Source: Uranotaenia lowii (Eukaryota > Arthropoda > Insecta > Diptera > Culicidae). From it: a DNA stretch of 64,000 nt. This document shows positions 10,343-20,419 of this stretch, in pieces. Every line of letters begins with the position of its first letter. Position 1 is the stretch's first letter. Location of the stretch: positions 123,380,714-123,444,713 of the forward strand of contig NC_073691.1 of the NCBI RefSeq assembly GCF_029784155.1, written 5' to 3'. The notes below the pieces were generated by a model. The model saw nothing but the letters and a program-made list of their open reading frames with translations. It had not been told where the DNA came from and ran no database searches. Both the position numbers and the translations under genes were made by a program.

Positions 10343-10406
10343 AATAAAGACAAAGTCTTTAATATTTGTGGTTCCATTGGAGCAGCAGGAAAATACTGTT
10401 CCGCCG
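10343..10406 (+). pseudogene. Continuation of the interrupted exon-like host fragment
   Basis: Between the copia 3' end and MITE-A copy 2 lies a 64-bp piece whose frame is continuous with 1475-1605 once the copia is removed. It encodes KDKVFNICGSIGAAGKYCSA. It is too short to identify. Confidence 0.35.
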
Positions 10407-11483
10407 CCCGCATACTAAAAAACTATAGCTTAAACAGTCTTAACGATACATCTACGGCTTCAGAAATAGTGACTGTCTCTGTAAACGCAGCTGTTCTATT
10501 AAACTATGCATCGAAATCGAAAACATAAACGTTCCTGTGGAAAAGTGATGGTATCAGGAAAGGTGATAGAATGGTATGGATGATTTCCTTCAATTTATCT
10601 TTAATCGTTAAAATGATTGCCAACCATTATCCTTTACCGTTCTTTTCTTCTGTCATTCGCACGTCAAAAATGAAAAGAACACCGGCCAGAGATGCCAAAT
10701 GGTTTAGCTAGAAATCAGTACAGATTTATGAAAATATCTTTGAATTTTCCTACGACTCTATATAGAGAAGTTTCAACGAAAATAATTGATCTTGGAAGCT
10801 ACATATTTCATCACATAGAACAAAGGTTGATGATTTAATTACACTAAACCATATCCATTATTGTATGAATAAAATGCGTACTAAGCATGCTAAAGGTGTT
10901 AAGCTCGAACTCTCAAAGATGCTGTTTTTATAAATGTTTTCTTCAGCCATTTTGTTTTTAAATTGTTTGCAAGAACTACCAAATAACGCAAGGAATTTAT
11001 TCACATTCGTTAATAAATTACCACGATGCCAACTATAGTTTTTCAAACACCTCCATTAATAAATAAGATAAAAAACATGACCATTGGGCTTACCGATCAG
11101 TATCTCTTTTTGACAATAAGTGATAAATTTTTTGCTTCCACTCCTCATTTGATAAGATTTTGCGTAAAAGAATAGATCAAGTTTTTTTAATTGTATGAAA
11201 ATATTTGGAAAAGTCTACTAAGTTCATCAAAGATTTAGGAAAATCGATACGCTCGGCACCACTGCCCAGAGTCGAAAATTTTGCTTCGCCAGATTTGTAT
11301 CAGCCATCTTACACTGCGCGTTTTCCATAATTTTCTGGGATAAAGTATTCCCATTTTAAGTAAAAAACAGCGAAACATTAATTTCAATAAACATCACGTA
11401 AGTTTTTTTTATGAATTTTCATAATTTTTTGTATTTTTTCACCGTATTTGATTTCCAGATAATTTGTCGCTTCACGGGAAGAA

Positions 11484-11684
11484 ATGGCTGAAAAGATTTG
11501 GCCGCGCTGGGGGAAAACGAATGCATCTCAGCAAATACTACTGTCGGTCATCAAATACGACAAGCTCCATTGGCGGTGTCCCTGTTACGGCGTTCCAAAA
11601 CGTGTGCAAAACACACCCTCAAGCCCCTTGCCAACCTTGCAATTAGATGGACTCATTTCTCCTGCCGGAAGCGGTCAGCGGTAA
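11484..11684 (+). CDS. Short reading frame inside MITE-A copy 2, 66 aa
   Basis: This is the duplicate of the module at 355-555: same frame, same upstream intron (GTAAGT at 11398, acceptor CAG near 11458) and the same AATAAA signals. I see no substitution between the two frames, so the copies are young or homogenised. Function unknown. Confidence 0.3.
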   Translation: MAEKIWPRWGKTNASQQILLSVIKYDKLHWRCPCYGVPKRVQNTPSSPLPTLQLDGLISPAGSGQR

Positions 11685-12217
11685 TACGCTGCCAATTGCC
11701 GTTCCAGGACGAGGGTATAACCACTGGTAAAACGATGTGTGATGTGATGTGATAATTGTGTGATATTAGGAATTATAGAGTAAAAATAAAGAAATCAATA
11801 AAGGTATTATTTTTGAAATCTTAAGTTCTGTGTTTCCATTCAGCTGAAAGTAAACAAAAAATTTAAGCATGTGTGCGTGCTTTTTTCGCGCACGGTTCAG
11901 AGAAAAGTATGAATAACGTTGGAAGAACACTGTGTCGGATCGTTACAAAACCATTCCTGTAAATGTTTCGTGCTCTTTCTAGAAACAGTTCAATGCCCTG
12001 AAAACGTTATTCATAAGCGTTTTATAAACCATACCCTAACGGTTCCTAGAACAGTGTCTCCATATACAAGTTTTAATAGTTTTAAACAGTAACATAACTT
12101 AACGCCATATTCAACAGACCGTCGTTTTGGAATTCAAGATAAGTGCAATGTTTTTAATGGTTTCAGGTATCATTTTCTAAACGTTTTTTTACACTGTCTC
12201 TAATCGTTTTATAACTA

Positions 12218-13317
12218 CCCGAATAGGATTGCACCGTGAAAAAACCATGAATTCCATATTCACAGACCATAAATATTATCGTCCTCGATACCGTGAATGC
12301 ACATTGAAATTCATATTTTTCGACCATACATTTCATAGTTTTGACGAAAATAACCATGAAAAAGGGGTATTGTTATGCAGCGTGACCATGAAAAAAATGG
12401 CGATTTTCCATACATTGGAAAGCTGAAAAATATGAAATTCATGGTTCTTTCAGCTTCCAGTTTTTTACAATAAAACCATAAAAATCCGATGATTTTCATT
12501 GTTCACCCACTGAAATAAAAATCCTAGTACATGGTGATAATTTTTTACTTGTTTTTTTTTTGGTTTGTTATTGTCATCACTATCGTAGATTAATGAAAAT
12601 GGAGAACGAATAATTTGACTAAATTTTTTATTTGACACATTACTTATTTATAACACTTACTCACTCAATGATCACAGAAGGCCTATGACTCGCACTAGCA
12701 CTCCCATCCCGTAGACCTCCGGCATCAATCAGTTCAATTCAGGCAATGTAAGGTGCCCTCGCCGGAATTTGGAACTGCGGAACTACGTCGTCTTCTAGAA
12801 AGAAAGGGGTTTTATAAGTATTTTTTATCAATATACATGCAATCATAGTACTTACCATCACCACTGCAGATGGGCCCATCGCGTTCCGATTCGTCATATC
12901 TGCCGAAAAATCCCGAATTTGTCCGGATAAAGTTATTCTGCATTAAAAAACAGATCACGACGAAATCTTCCGGAGACAAAAATACGCGCGTAAACAAATT
13001 TGGCTTAAGGCTTCTACACGGTTAATTGTAAATGTGTAGAAACAGCAAAAGATTAACTACGTTTGGATTTACATTTTACCATGAAGTACACTGTAACTAT
13101 GATAATTACAAGAAAACTATCGTGATACCATGCTTCTGTCATTTTCGGTAACTATGAAATATTTTGAATTTACGATATATTTTATGGTGATTTTAAAAAT
13201 TAAAGTGATTTCATAATAAAATGCGGTTGAGAGATATTTTGAAACTACGATAAAGTTTATTGTTAAATTGAAAATCATTGTTCAGTTATTTTAAAACCAT
13301 GGTCTTTGCTATTCGGG
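12218..13317. mobile_element. MITE-B, termini CCCGAATAG, 2-bp duplication TA
   Basis: The ends CCCGAATAGG and GCTATTCGGG are inverted repeats flanked by TA (12216-12217, 13318-13319). The empty site is seen in MITE-A copy 1 near 1086. The left 450 bp is full of CCATGAA/TTCATGG motifs. The middle carries two minus-strand exon-like pieces (12997-12856 and 12794-12739). The right 300 bp (13016-13317) has a diverged second copy at about 13385-13722. Confidence 0.8.
12739..12997 (-). pseudogene. Terminal exons of an unidentified spliced gene within MITE-B
   Basis: On the minus strand a frame (…FVVICFLMQNNFIRTNSG, then FGRYDESERDG) runs to a good donor, GGTGATG/GTAAGT, ending at 12856. A 61-bp intron ends in TTTCTTTCTAG, and the second exon 12794-12739 continues in frame (DDVVPQFQIPARAPYIA) to a stop. 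The clean splice signals and frame suggest the 3' end of a real gene, either the element's lost transposase or a captured host gene. Similarity to the C-terminus of a transposase is only a guess. Confidence 0.4.
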
Positions 13318-13384
13318 TACAACAGGAACGGTTGTGTTACAATATTTTCGTATTCGGAAAGTGACGTTTATGGAGCGCGAAAAA

Positions 13385-14128
13385 ATTTTCTCTACACGGA
13401 AAAATGTAAATGAGTAACAATGCAAAAATTTACCAATTTTCGAGTGGTTTGGATTTTTATTTCACCATCAAGTACACTGTAACAATAAAAATCACAAGAA
13501 TATCACTGTGATACCGTATACGGTGCTCGTGTTTCTGACATATTTTTTACCATGAAATATTTTGAATAAACGATATACTTCACGGTGACTTTAAAAATCT
13601 TGGTAATTTCAAAATAAAAATTGTTTGATAAATATTTTGAAATTATTATGAAGTTTATTGTTAAATTCAAAATCATTGTTTTGTCATATTAATACCACGG
13701 TCTTTGCTATTCGGGTTCTAGATAATTGGGTAAAAATTACAGGTATTTCGGTAATAATTTCAGGTTTTCGGTAATTTATTAAGGTATTACAGTAAATTCT
13801 ACCAGTTGTTCGGTATATACTACCGAGCTTTTATAGTTTTCCTTTTAAACATTACCGACCTTTCGGTTATAATTACAGGCATTTTGGTTCAACAATACCG
13901 GTTGTTCGGTAATATAGCAAACTGTCACGTTGACAACTGTCATAATTTGACAGATGATCTTAGATATGATCAGCCGAGGTTCGGTAAAGTTTTACCGAAA
14001 AAGGTCTGTAATATTTGACAGCTGTCACTTCTCTGCCATGAGAAAAATTACCGAACGGTTTAACGAACTCCACATGTTAGGATTTCGGTAAAAAAATTAC
14101 CGAACTCGGTAATTTTCGTTTACTGTGT
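13385..14128. mobile_element. Composite AT-rich MITE with TACCGAA repeats
   Basis: The ends CACGGAAAAAT and TTTACTGTG face each other and are flanked by TA (near 13386 and 14127). The left part (to about 13722) resembles the right end of MITE-B, including GGTCTTTGCTATTCGGG. The right part has many TTCGGTAA and ACCGAAA motifs in both orientations, which could form hairpins. Boundaries are approximate. Confidence 0.45.
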
Positions 14129-14237
14129 AGCCTTTGATTGGAATATCCATCACATCCAAACTTCAGTCGGAACTCATATCGCGACTGGAAAACTCAAGCC
14201 TTTGATTGGAACTCCTATTTGTGAAATACAAAAACCG

Positions 14238-15145
14238 TGAAGTGAACCTTCAAAACTCTCTTCATGCTGGTCATGCTGGTTACTAAAGTAAACTTCAAGA
14301 ACACTCTTCACGTTGGTCCTCCCGATCCAACGATAATCCGTCAAGTGAACCTTCAGAAACTAGCTCCATGTTGGTCCTCCCGATCCAACGAACATCATCA
14401 AAGTGAACCTTCAGAACACTCTTTGTGTTGGTCCTCTCGATCCAATGATAATCCGTAAAGTGAACCTTCAGAACACTCTTTGTGTTGGTCCTCTCGATCC
14501 AATGATAATTCGTTAAGTGAACCTTCAGAACACTCTTCATGTTGGTCCTCCCGATCCAACGATAATTCGTAAAGTGAACCTTCAGACTACTCTTCATGTT
14601 GGTCTTCCTGATCCAACGAATATTATCAGAGTAAACCTTCAGAATACTCTTCATGTTGGTCCTCCCGATCCAACGAAAATTACTAAAGTGAACCTTCAGA
14701 ACACCTTCATGTTGGTTCGCCCGATCCAACGAAAGTTTATAAAGTGAACCTTCAGAACACTCTTCATGTTGGTCCTCCCGATCCAACGATAATTCGTCAA
14801 GTGAACCTTCAGAACACTCTTCATGTTGGTCCTCCCGATCCAACGAAAGTTTATAGAGTGAACCTTCAGAACACTCTTCATGTTGGTCTTCCCGATCCAA
14901 CGATAATTCGTAAAGTGATTCTTCAGAACACTCTTCATGTTGGTCCTCCCGATCCAACGAAAGTTTATAAAGTGAACCTTCAGAACACTCTTCATGTTGA
15001 TCCTCCCGATCCAACGATAATTCGTAAAGTGAATCTTCAGAACACTCTTCATGTTGGTCCTCCCGATCCAACGAAAATTACTAAAGTGAACCTTCAGAAC
15101 ACTCTTCATGTTGGTCCTCCCGATCCAACGAAAATTCGTAAAGTG
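14238..15145. repeat. 57-bp minisatellite, about 16 units
   Basis: The unit runs AGTGAACCTTCAGAACACTC, then TTCATGTTGGTCCTCCCGAT, then CCAACGA plus a variable tail. The period of 57 bp is 19 codons, so long open frames appear on both strands (VNLQNTLHVGPPDP on plus, SLDREDQHEECSEG on minus). Units differ mostly in the tail (ATAATTCGT, AAAATTACT, AAAGTTTAT), which alternate in a higher-order pattern. I see no start context, splice site or composition bias favouring either frame. Diverged units continue beyond the gypsy insertion at 27620. Confidence 0.9.
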
Positions 15146-16848
15146 TTGTAGACTGTCCGTATCAACTCTTATTATGGAGGCTTACTCCGTGGTCTATGCC
15201 ACCAGCGAAAAAATAAAAATAGCAAACATATTTGAAGCAACTTTTGGTTTTGTTGCAAATTGGTTCAAACCCATTTTATTGTCCCCCCATAATTGCATGA
15301 TCTAGTGACTTACGTGTGTTTATTTTGCACCATCTTTGACGACGTCACTGCCCTCTTCGGGGCTACTTCAGGCTCGATGATTTTGCACGACGAACTGCGG
15401 GCTTCCCACTGTCCCAGTGCCATTGGCTCCGGCGAGATACGACGCGCTTTGGTTGCCCTCATCCGTGCCGTATACTGTACACCGCGCTCGCTGTGCTTGC
15501 TAATCCAATTCACCAGTCGTTATTCCTTGCACAAAACAATTTCGTCGATCTTCGCTGCTTGTGCGACACGCTTCGGTTGACCTCACCCGTGCCGCACCGT
15601 TTAGTTTGTGGCTCCTCACCAGGAAGTCACTAGAAGAAAGCTGCACCGCACCGTAAGCTCACCCCACTTCCTCTTCTTTACGCGACCCTTCTCCACGTCA
15701 CGTCTGATTATCCAGTCCGGTTTGCGGGAACTGGATTTATGTTTGATGATGCTTGGCTTCGATCTGAAGCTGAATAAAACTTACGCTTCCTCCAAGCGCA
15801 CGATCTCGTTTCGGGTTCCGGTGCCCGAAGATGTCGTCCGTTCCTGGCAAAAACTCCTTCACTCTCGACTGTGTTCGAAGGCACATGTAAGCTGTTCGCA
15901 GCGGTTCCGTGGACCCAATGTTTTCTCGATGAAAGGTCGAACCGCTCTGTCATCAGCTGTCCCAAGATCGGTAATGTTCTGCTTCAGATCCCAAAAAAGG
16001 ATTGGCTATGCGATGCTCCTCTTTCTACAGCTGCTATCTGGCCGTTCGGTGCCCAAAAGGGGAGAAATTGGTGATCTTTCCAACCCAAACGATATACCAA
16101 GCAGGCAACTCAGCTCCGAGGCAAGTGGTTCCCGGAATTCGTCTCCACGCTCTGCTATAAACCACTGTTCCCGAAAGGGAAATCGAAGTGTACGACAATG
16201 GTGCCGATACACGAGCCAGTCGTCTGACGATCGGTTCGCAACGGTTTGCAAAAGCCGCATATAAAGAAAAAAAAAAAAAGGCCCTGTCGGATGAAGAGTT
16301 CCGATCAGCAACGGGAATAGTTTAAAAACATGATGGTCTACTCACTCTTACGGCCTTTTTCTTTAGCTGGTTTAAATTTTCCCCAGCGATCACCTCGTGT
16401 CCGCTTTTGGTGGTGGCGGATTTTCTTTTTGCCTCTGCCGCCAAGCGAAATCTGCGGAGTAAGGGCTTCGGTAAGCGCGCTGCTTTAGCAGGAATTTAAT
16501 TTCCGCTTACCTGTGGTTCCGAGAGTGATATGACCGGACGAAATTCACGCTTCGCGTGCTGGCGACAAAGTTGCTGGCTCTTGTTGGCGGAGCAGAATAT
16601 TTTCGGGCCCTGTGGTGGAGAAAACTGTTCGAGGGAGTTTTTTAAAATCGCACTCTGGATGGCGACGATGATGTTTCCGCTTACCTGCGGCAAACCGATA
16701 ATGATGCGGCAATATGTTGCCGTTTTTCAGCGACTTCACCACCGGTTGCACTTTTCCAACCACCTTGCCTGATTTTTTCCCGGAACTGCCTTTTTGTTAG
16801 CGCCACTGCTGCCAACTTTGTGGATTTCAATCAATTTTCGTGCAGGTA

Positions 16849-18123
16849 TTGCTCTTTCAGACTTATTTTGGATTTTCTCAACTCTTCGTGAAGAAGAAGA
16901 AGCACTACCGCAAACGTCAAACATGGAAACGGAACTTTGAAACTGGAATAAATCTTCAGCACACTTTCATGCGTTTTTTACTAAGACAAACATCATGTTT
17001 CAGAATCAATCATGATTTTTCAGCAACATTTAAACCATTTAAAATGATTACTGCACATGGTAACGTTCTGATTGGAACATTGTTTACCTATTTAAAGAAC
17101 TTTGGTGAACTTGATTTGAAACTTCAATCAGAAGATAAAAAAAGAAAGAATGCAGAGCTTATTTCGAATGGTTTTTCTCCGCATCTTTATACATAAAATC
17201 GAAGGATTAACATACAATATAAGAAATTGTTCTTTCAAACTTTGAATCTTTTGCGAATTTTTGTGTTCGGAACAAATTGTCAAAAACTTCTTCAACTTCC
17301 GAACTCGAATTTATCCTTTTTTCGAGGGTAGCTTATTTTCAGGGAACTAAAGGATGATTAAAATTGGTTGTACCTGGATGTTGCTGTTCAGGTACAATGC
17401 ATTGCAATTACAGAGCGGTGGAAAGTTTTGACACTTCCGGTCAAAGAAAACTTCCGGATGTTACTTCCTATGGGAAGTAAACAACATCCGGAAATTTCCG
17501 GACATTCCAAGCCGCACACCATATGGTGACAATGACGGACAGAATTTTACGCTGACACGGTGAACATGCATTCCATTATGAAGTTCCTTCATAGTCTTCC
17601 GGTAATTGTTCCGGAACGTCAAAATTTTGCGACGTGTTCGTTGGTTGCTGTTCCGGTTCGGACTGAACTCGCTAAGTGTTTTCAGTCCAACAAAGAGAGT
17701 TCAATTTTTAGTTCATAAGGTCGAACTCAGCTTTGATCCCTCGCCGAAGGTAAAAATGGGATCAATTTTGAGTTCGCTGTTCGAACTCCGTTTTGATCCA
17801 TCGCAAGGACGAAAAAGGGTACTTAACTTCAAGTTCGTAGAATCGAACTATGTTTTGAACCTCAGTCATACTTTATTTTGAGTTAAAAAAAAGAGCGTGT
17901 AATAATAATAAATAATAAAACTCGCCGGAAGTCGATTTGTTCATTCAAATAATAATTAAGTGCATCTTCAAAAAACGATTTACATATTGTATGATGATTT
18001 GCTTTAGTGTTTCTCGGCTACACTGACGAAAATGCAACCCATCAGCAGAGCTGTCAAATTACGGTTGTCAAATTTCGGGTCTAACTACCGTTGCGAGAAT
18101 CCAATTTTTCTCTGAATACGCAA
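16849..18123. mobile_element. MITE with TA duplication, termini TTGCnnnTTCAGA, 1275 bp
   Basis: The other LTR (27465-27470) preserves the empty site. TA at 16847-16848 is repeated at 18124-18125. The ends TTGCTCTTTCAGA and, in reverse complement, TTGCGTATTCAGA are imperfect inverted repeats. Its right half contains a truncated copy of the CACGCTC-terminated MITE family (up to GAGCGTG near 17901). Confidence 0.85.
17300..17901. mobile_element. MITE-D (CACGCTC family) copy, nested
   Basis: It shares blocks with 62953-63628 and 30688-30872: the CTTCCGGATGTTA region, the GGTTGCTGTTCCGGTTCGG region, paired GAACTC/GAGTTC motifs and the terminus AAAAAGAGCGTG. The left terminus is not clear. Confidence 0.6.
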
Positions 18124-18276
18124 TATTTGTTTGTTTTTGTTCACCGAGGGGTGATTCGTTTTCATTTTATTTTACACACTGCTAGATAATTACGAGGGAA
18201 TGGGTTAAATTTAAATGTTTGCAAGTTCGCTCAAATATCGTATCAGAATAATAATGAAAAAATCTTAAATGTAACA

Positions 18277-20419
18277 CAACATTGCTGCTTTGGTAGAAAT
18301 TTTCATGGATCATGGCAAGGATCCATGAAAATTTCCAAAACCTGCCACAGGCATTCGATGGATTTAAACGACTACTTTCCGATTCAATCTCAGAAGCAAT
18401 ATACCTTCTAGATAGGTGTCTACAGCTCAATAAACAAACTCAATACAAACGGTACTCAAAACCAACTAATCTTGGCAAATATCCAAATACAAAACAACTC
18501 TAAGCCATCTAATCATGGCAGATTGTGTCGGTAGGCACCAGCGGATCTGGCAAAGATTTCCATCGAATTCGAATTTCAACAATGTTATTCCCACTTCAGC
18601 AGCTTACAAATATCCTAGATCTAATAGCCATTGTAATAAAGAATGACTAAGATCTTACGAGTAGGACTTAACAAAACAAAACTAGACGGTACTGGTATAC
18701 TGGTTAAAACGAAGCAACAGACGTCTAGGGAGAAGAGGGATTTAGTCCTCTAAGTTACAAAGAGCCCAATATAGAGGTTTTACCGCGCCTCCAGATCGCG
18801 TTCCTTTTGAATTGTCTTGGCAACCCCCTTTGACAACTGTGCATGATCCTTAACATACGATTTTAATACGATTTCGCATTTCTAGAAGACAGTTTTACTG
18901 TCGGCACTTATTCTAAACGATGCTCTATTGTGCATTAATGGCTTTGACCGTAGTAGGTCTTTTGGCTTTTATAGGGGATGTTGGGAGATTGTTTTTTGTT
19001 TCAACGACCAATTTCTTGATCGGGAGTCTTAATCGGGAAGTCTTGATCGGGTGTTTGTTGGCAGAAGTATAGTTTTGATCGGGTAAGTCTTAATCGGGTC
19101 GTCTTAATCGGGTGGTTTTGATCGGGTAGTCTTGATCGGGTGGACTTGATTGGGTGGTCTTAATCGGGTAGTCTTAATCGGGAGTTCATGATTGGTTGAA
19201 GGTTGTCTCTATCGGGTTGTCGTAATCGGGATTGTTTATAGATGTCACTATTCGGTTCCTCTTTCATCCAGGATGCTTGGTCGAATTATGGTCCTCCGGA
19301 CTAGGAGAAAGTCAGAAGGAATCTTGCAACCACTTTCAAGCAACACTGGGCGTTGTCCTGTTGATGCTTTGCTCGTTCAGCAGTGTTCGTGTTTGCGGGA
19401 CAAAATCGGATGTTGATGCTGCTGCTATTGATCTCCTTCAGACGGCGCCTTCTTCCGGAGTCGTTGAGCATGGCAGATGGGGTGGTGGTGACGATAGACG
19501 TGTTTTTGCATCGACGAGGATTTTGTTGACTACCTTGGGTAGTGGACGTAGCTAGACTTGTTGTTGTACTCACGAGGAGTTAGCTGATAGATACTGCTCG
19601 CTGCGTTTTCCAGATGCACGATTTTTCCCGATCGGCCTAACGGTATTTCCTGCGCGGTTGCGCTTGGTTTGCAGGCTTTGGCTGTGGTCATAGCTGAAGG
19701 TCTTGTATTGATTTGGAGATTGATAGGGTTGGTGGATGATCTCCCAGTTGTGGTAGTACCGACTGGCGTGTTTTGACCTCGAGAGGATCTTGTCGACTAC
19801 CTTGGGTAGCGGTCATAGCTAGATTAAATTGGCGTGTATTTCGATAGTTAGCGAGAGAAAGTCGATATGGTAGTAGCGGCCGTCATGATGTCTACTCCTC
19901 ACAACTTCTTCGCATAACTGTATTCTCTGGTGCTGAATCCTCTTCTTGATGTCCTGACAATCCTTTCAATTGCAGCGACGTGGTGTTTGGAGCTGCTGTA
20001 CTTGACTTTCCGAACATTCCAATATCCCGAACCTGGATGGGTTCCCTGTGATGGTGTGTAGTGCCTGGCTACGGTGGCTCACCAGTGCTACTATCCTCAG
20101 CGCTGCTGCGCTGCTTCAAGATGACAGGATTGCATTATGGACAATGAGTGGCGGCAATCCCACGCAAGGTTGCCAGCCCTCTCCAAATTCTGACGAACTT
20201 CCTGGCAGAGTTCTCAGAGTCCATTCAGCTGGTCCCGCGACGAATTGGCATCAGCTGTGCTCCATTGAGTTGTTCGACTAGAAGAGTTCGGTATTATTTA
20301 CTCCGAGTTGTTGGGGGCGAGGTTTCAAAGATGATTTTGGTCCTTCAGCCTTCTCCATTTCGTGTTTTGTGCTCCGAGTGAGCTTGTGGTCAGCGTTGTT
20401 GCTTGCATAGCTTGAATAT
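18277..20419 (-). other. Long non-coding stretch between gypsy pol and 3' LTR
   Basis: I find no protein domain on either strand. Next to the LTR lies a 16-bp stem hairpin (18296-18311 with 18320-18335, stem GAAATTTTCATGGATC). At 19011-19230 there are about fifteen degenerate copies of a TCTTAATCGGGTGG-like unit. No clear polypurine tract is visible beside the LTR at 18276. A long 3' untranslated part is known in some gypsy elements; its role here is unknown. Confidence 0.6.

Larger units (their letters stand above)
10407..13357 (+). mobile_element. MITE-A copy 2, interrupted by MITE-B
   Basis: The left terminus CCCGCATACTAAAAAACT and the right terminus CGTATTCGG bound a copy nearly identical to copy 1 over its right two thirds. 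A MITE-B is inserted at 12218-13317. The left part (10407-11160) shows no gene. The right terminus lacks its last G, and the expected 2-bp duplicate is not evident, suggesting slight loss at that end. Confidence 0.75.
15170..18276 (-). repeat. gypsy 3' LTR (left), with MITE insertion
   Basis: It is 1830 bp of LTR plus a MITE (16849-18123) and its extra TA. In plus orientation it starts TATTATGG and ends AAATGTAACA, giving minus-strand termini TGTTA and TAATA. The frame at 15608-16264 occurs in both LTRs, but nothing supports it as a protein. Confidence 0.9.

Noticed and set aside
14295..15071. 258-aa minus-strand frame rich in DREDQHEECSEG
   Set aside because: It is a by-product of the 57-bp minisatellite, whose period is a multiple of three. 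Plus-strand frames are equally open and no start or splice context supports it.
15608..16264. 218-aa frame repeated at 26227-26883
   Set aside because: It lies within the gypsy LTRs, on the strand opposite to the element, and shows no domain. Its conservation only reflects LTR identity.
18277..20419. Possible env gene of an errantivirus-like gypsy
   Set aside because: No long minus-strand frame, signal peptide or membrane segment was found there.
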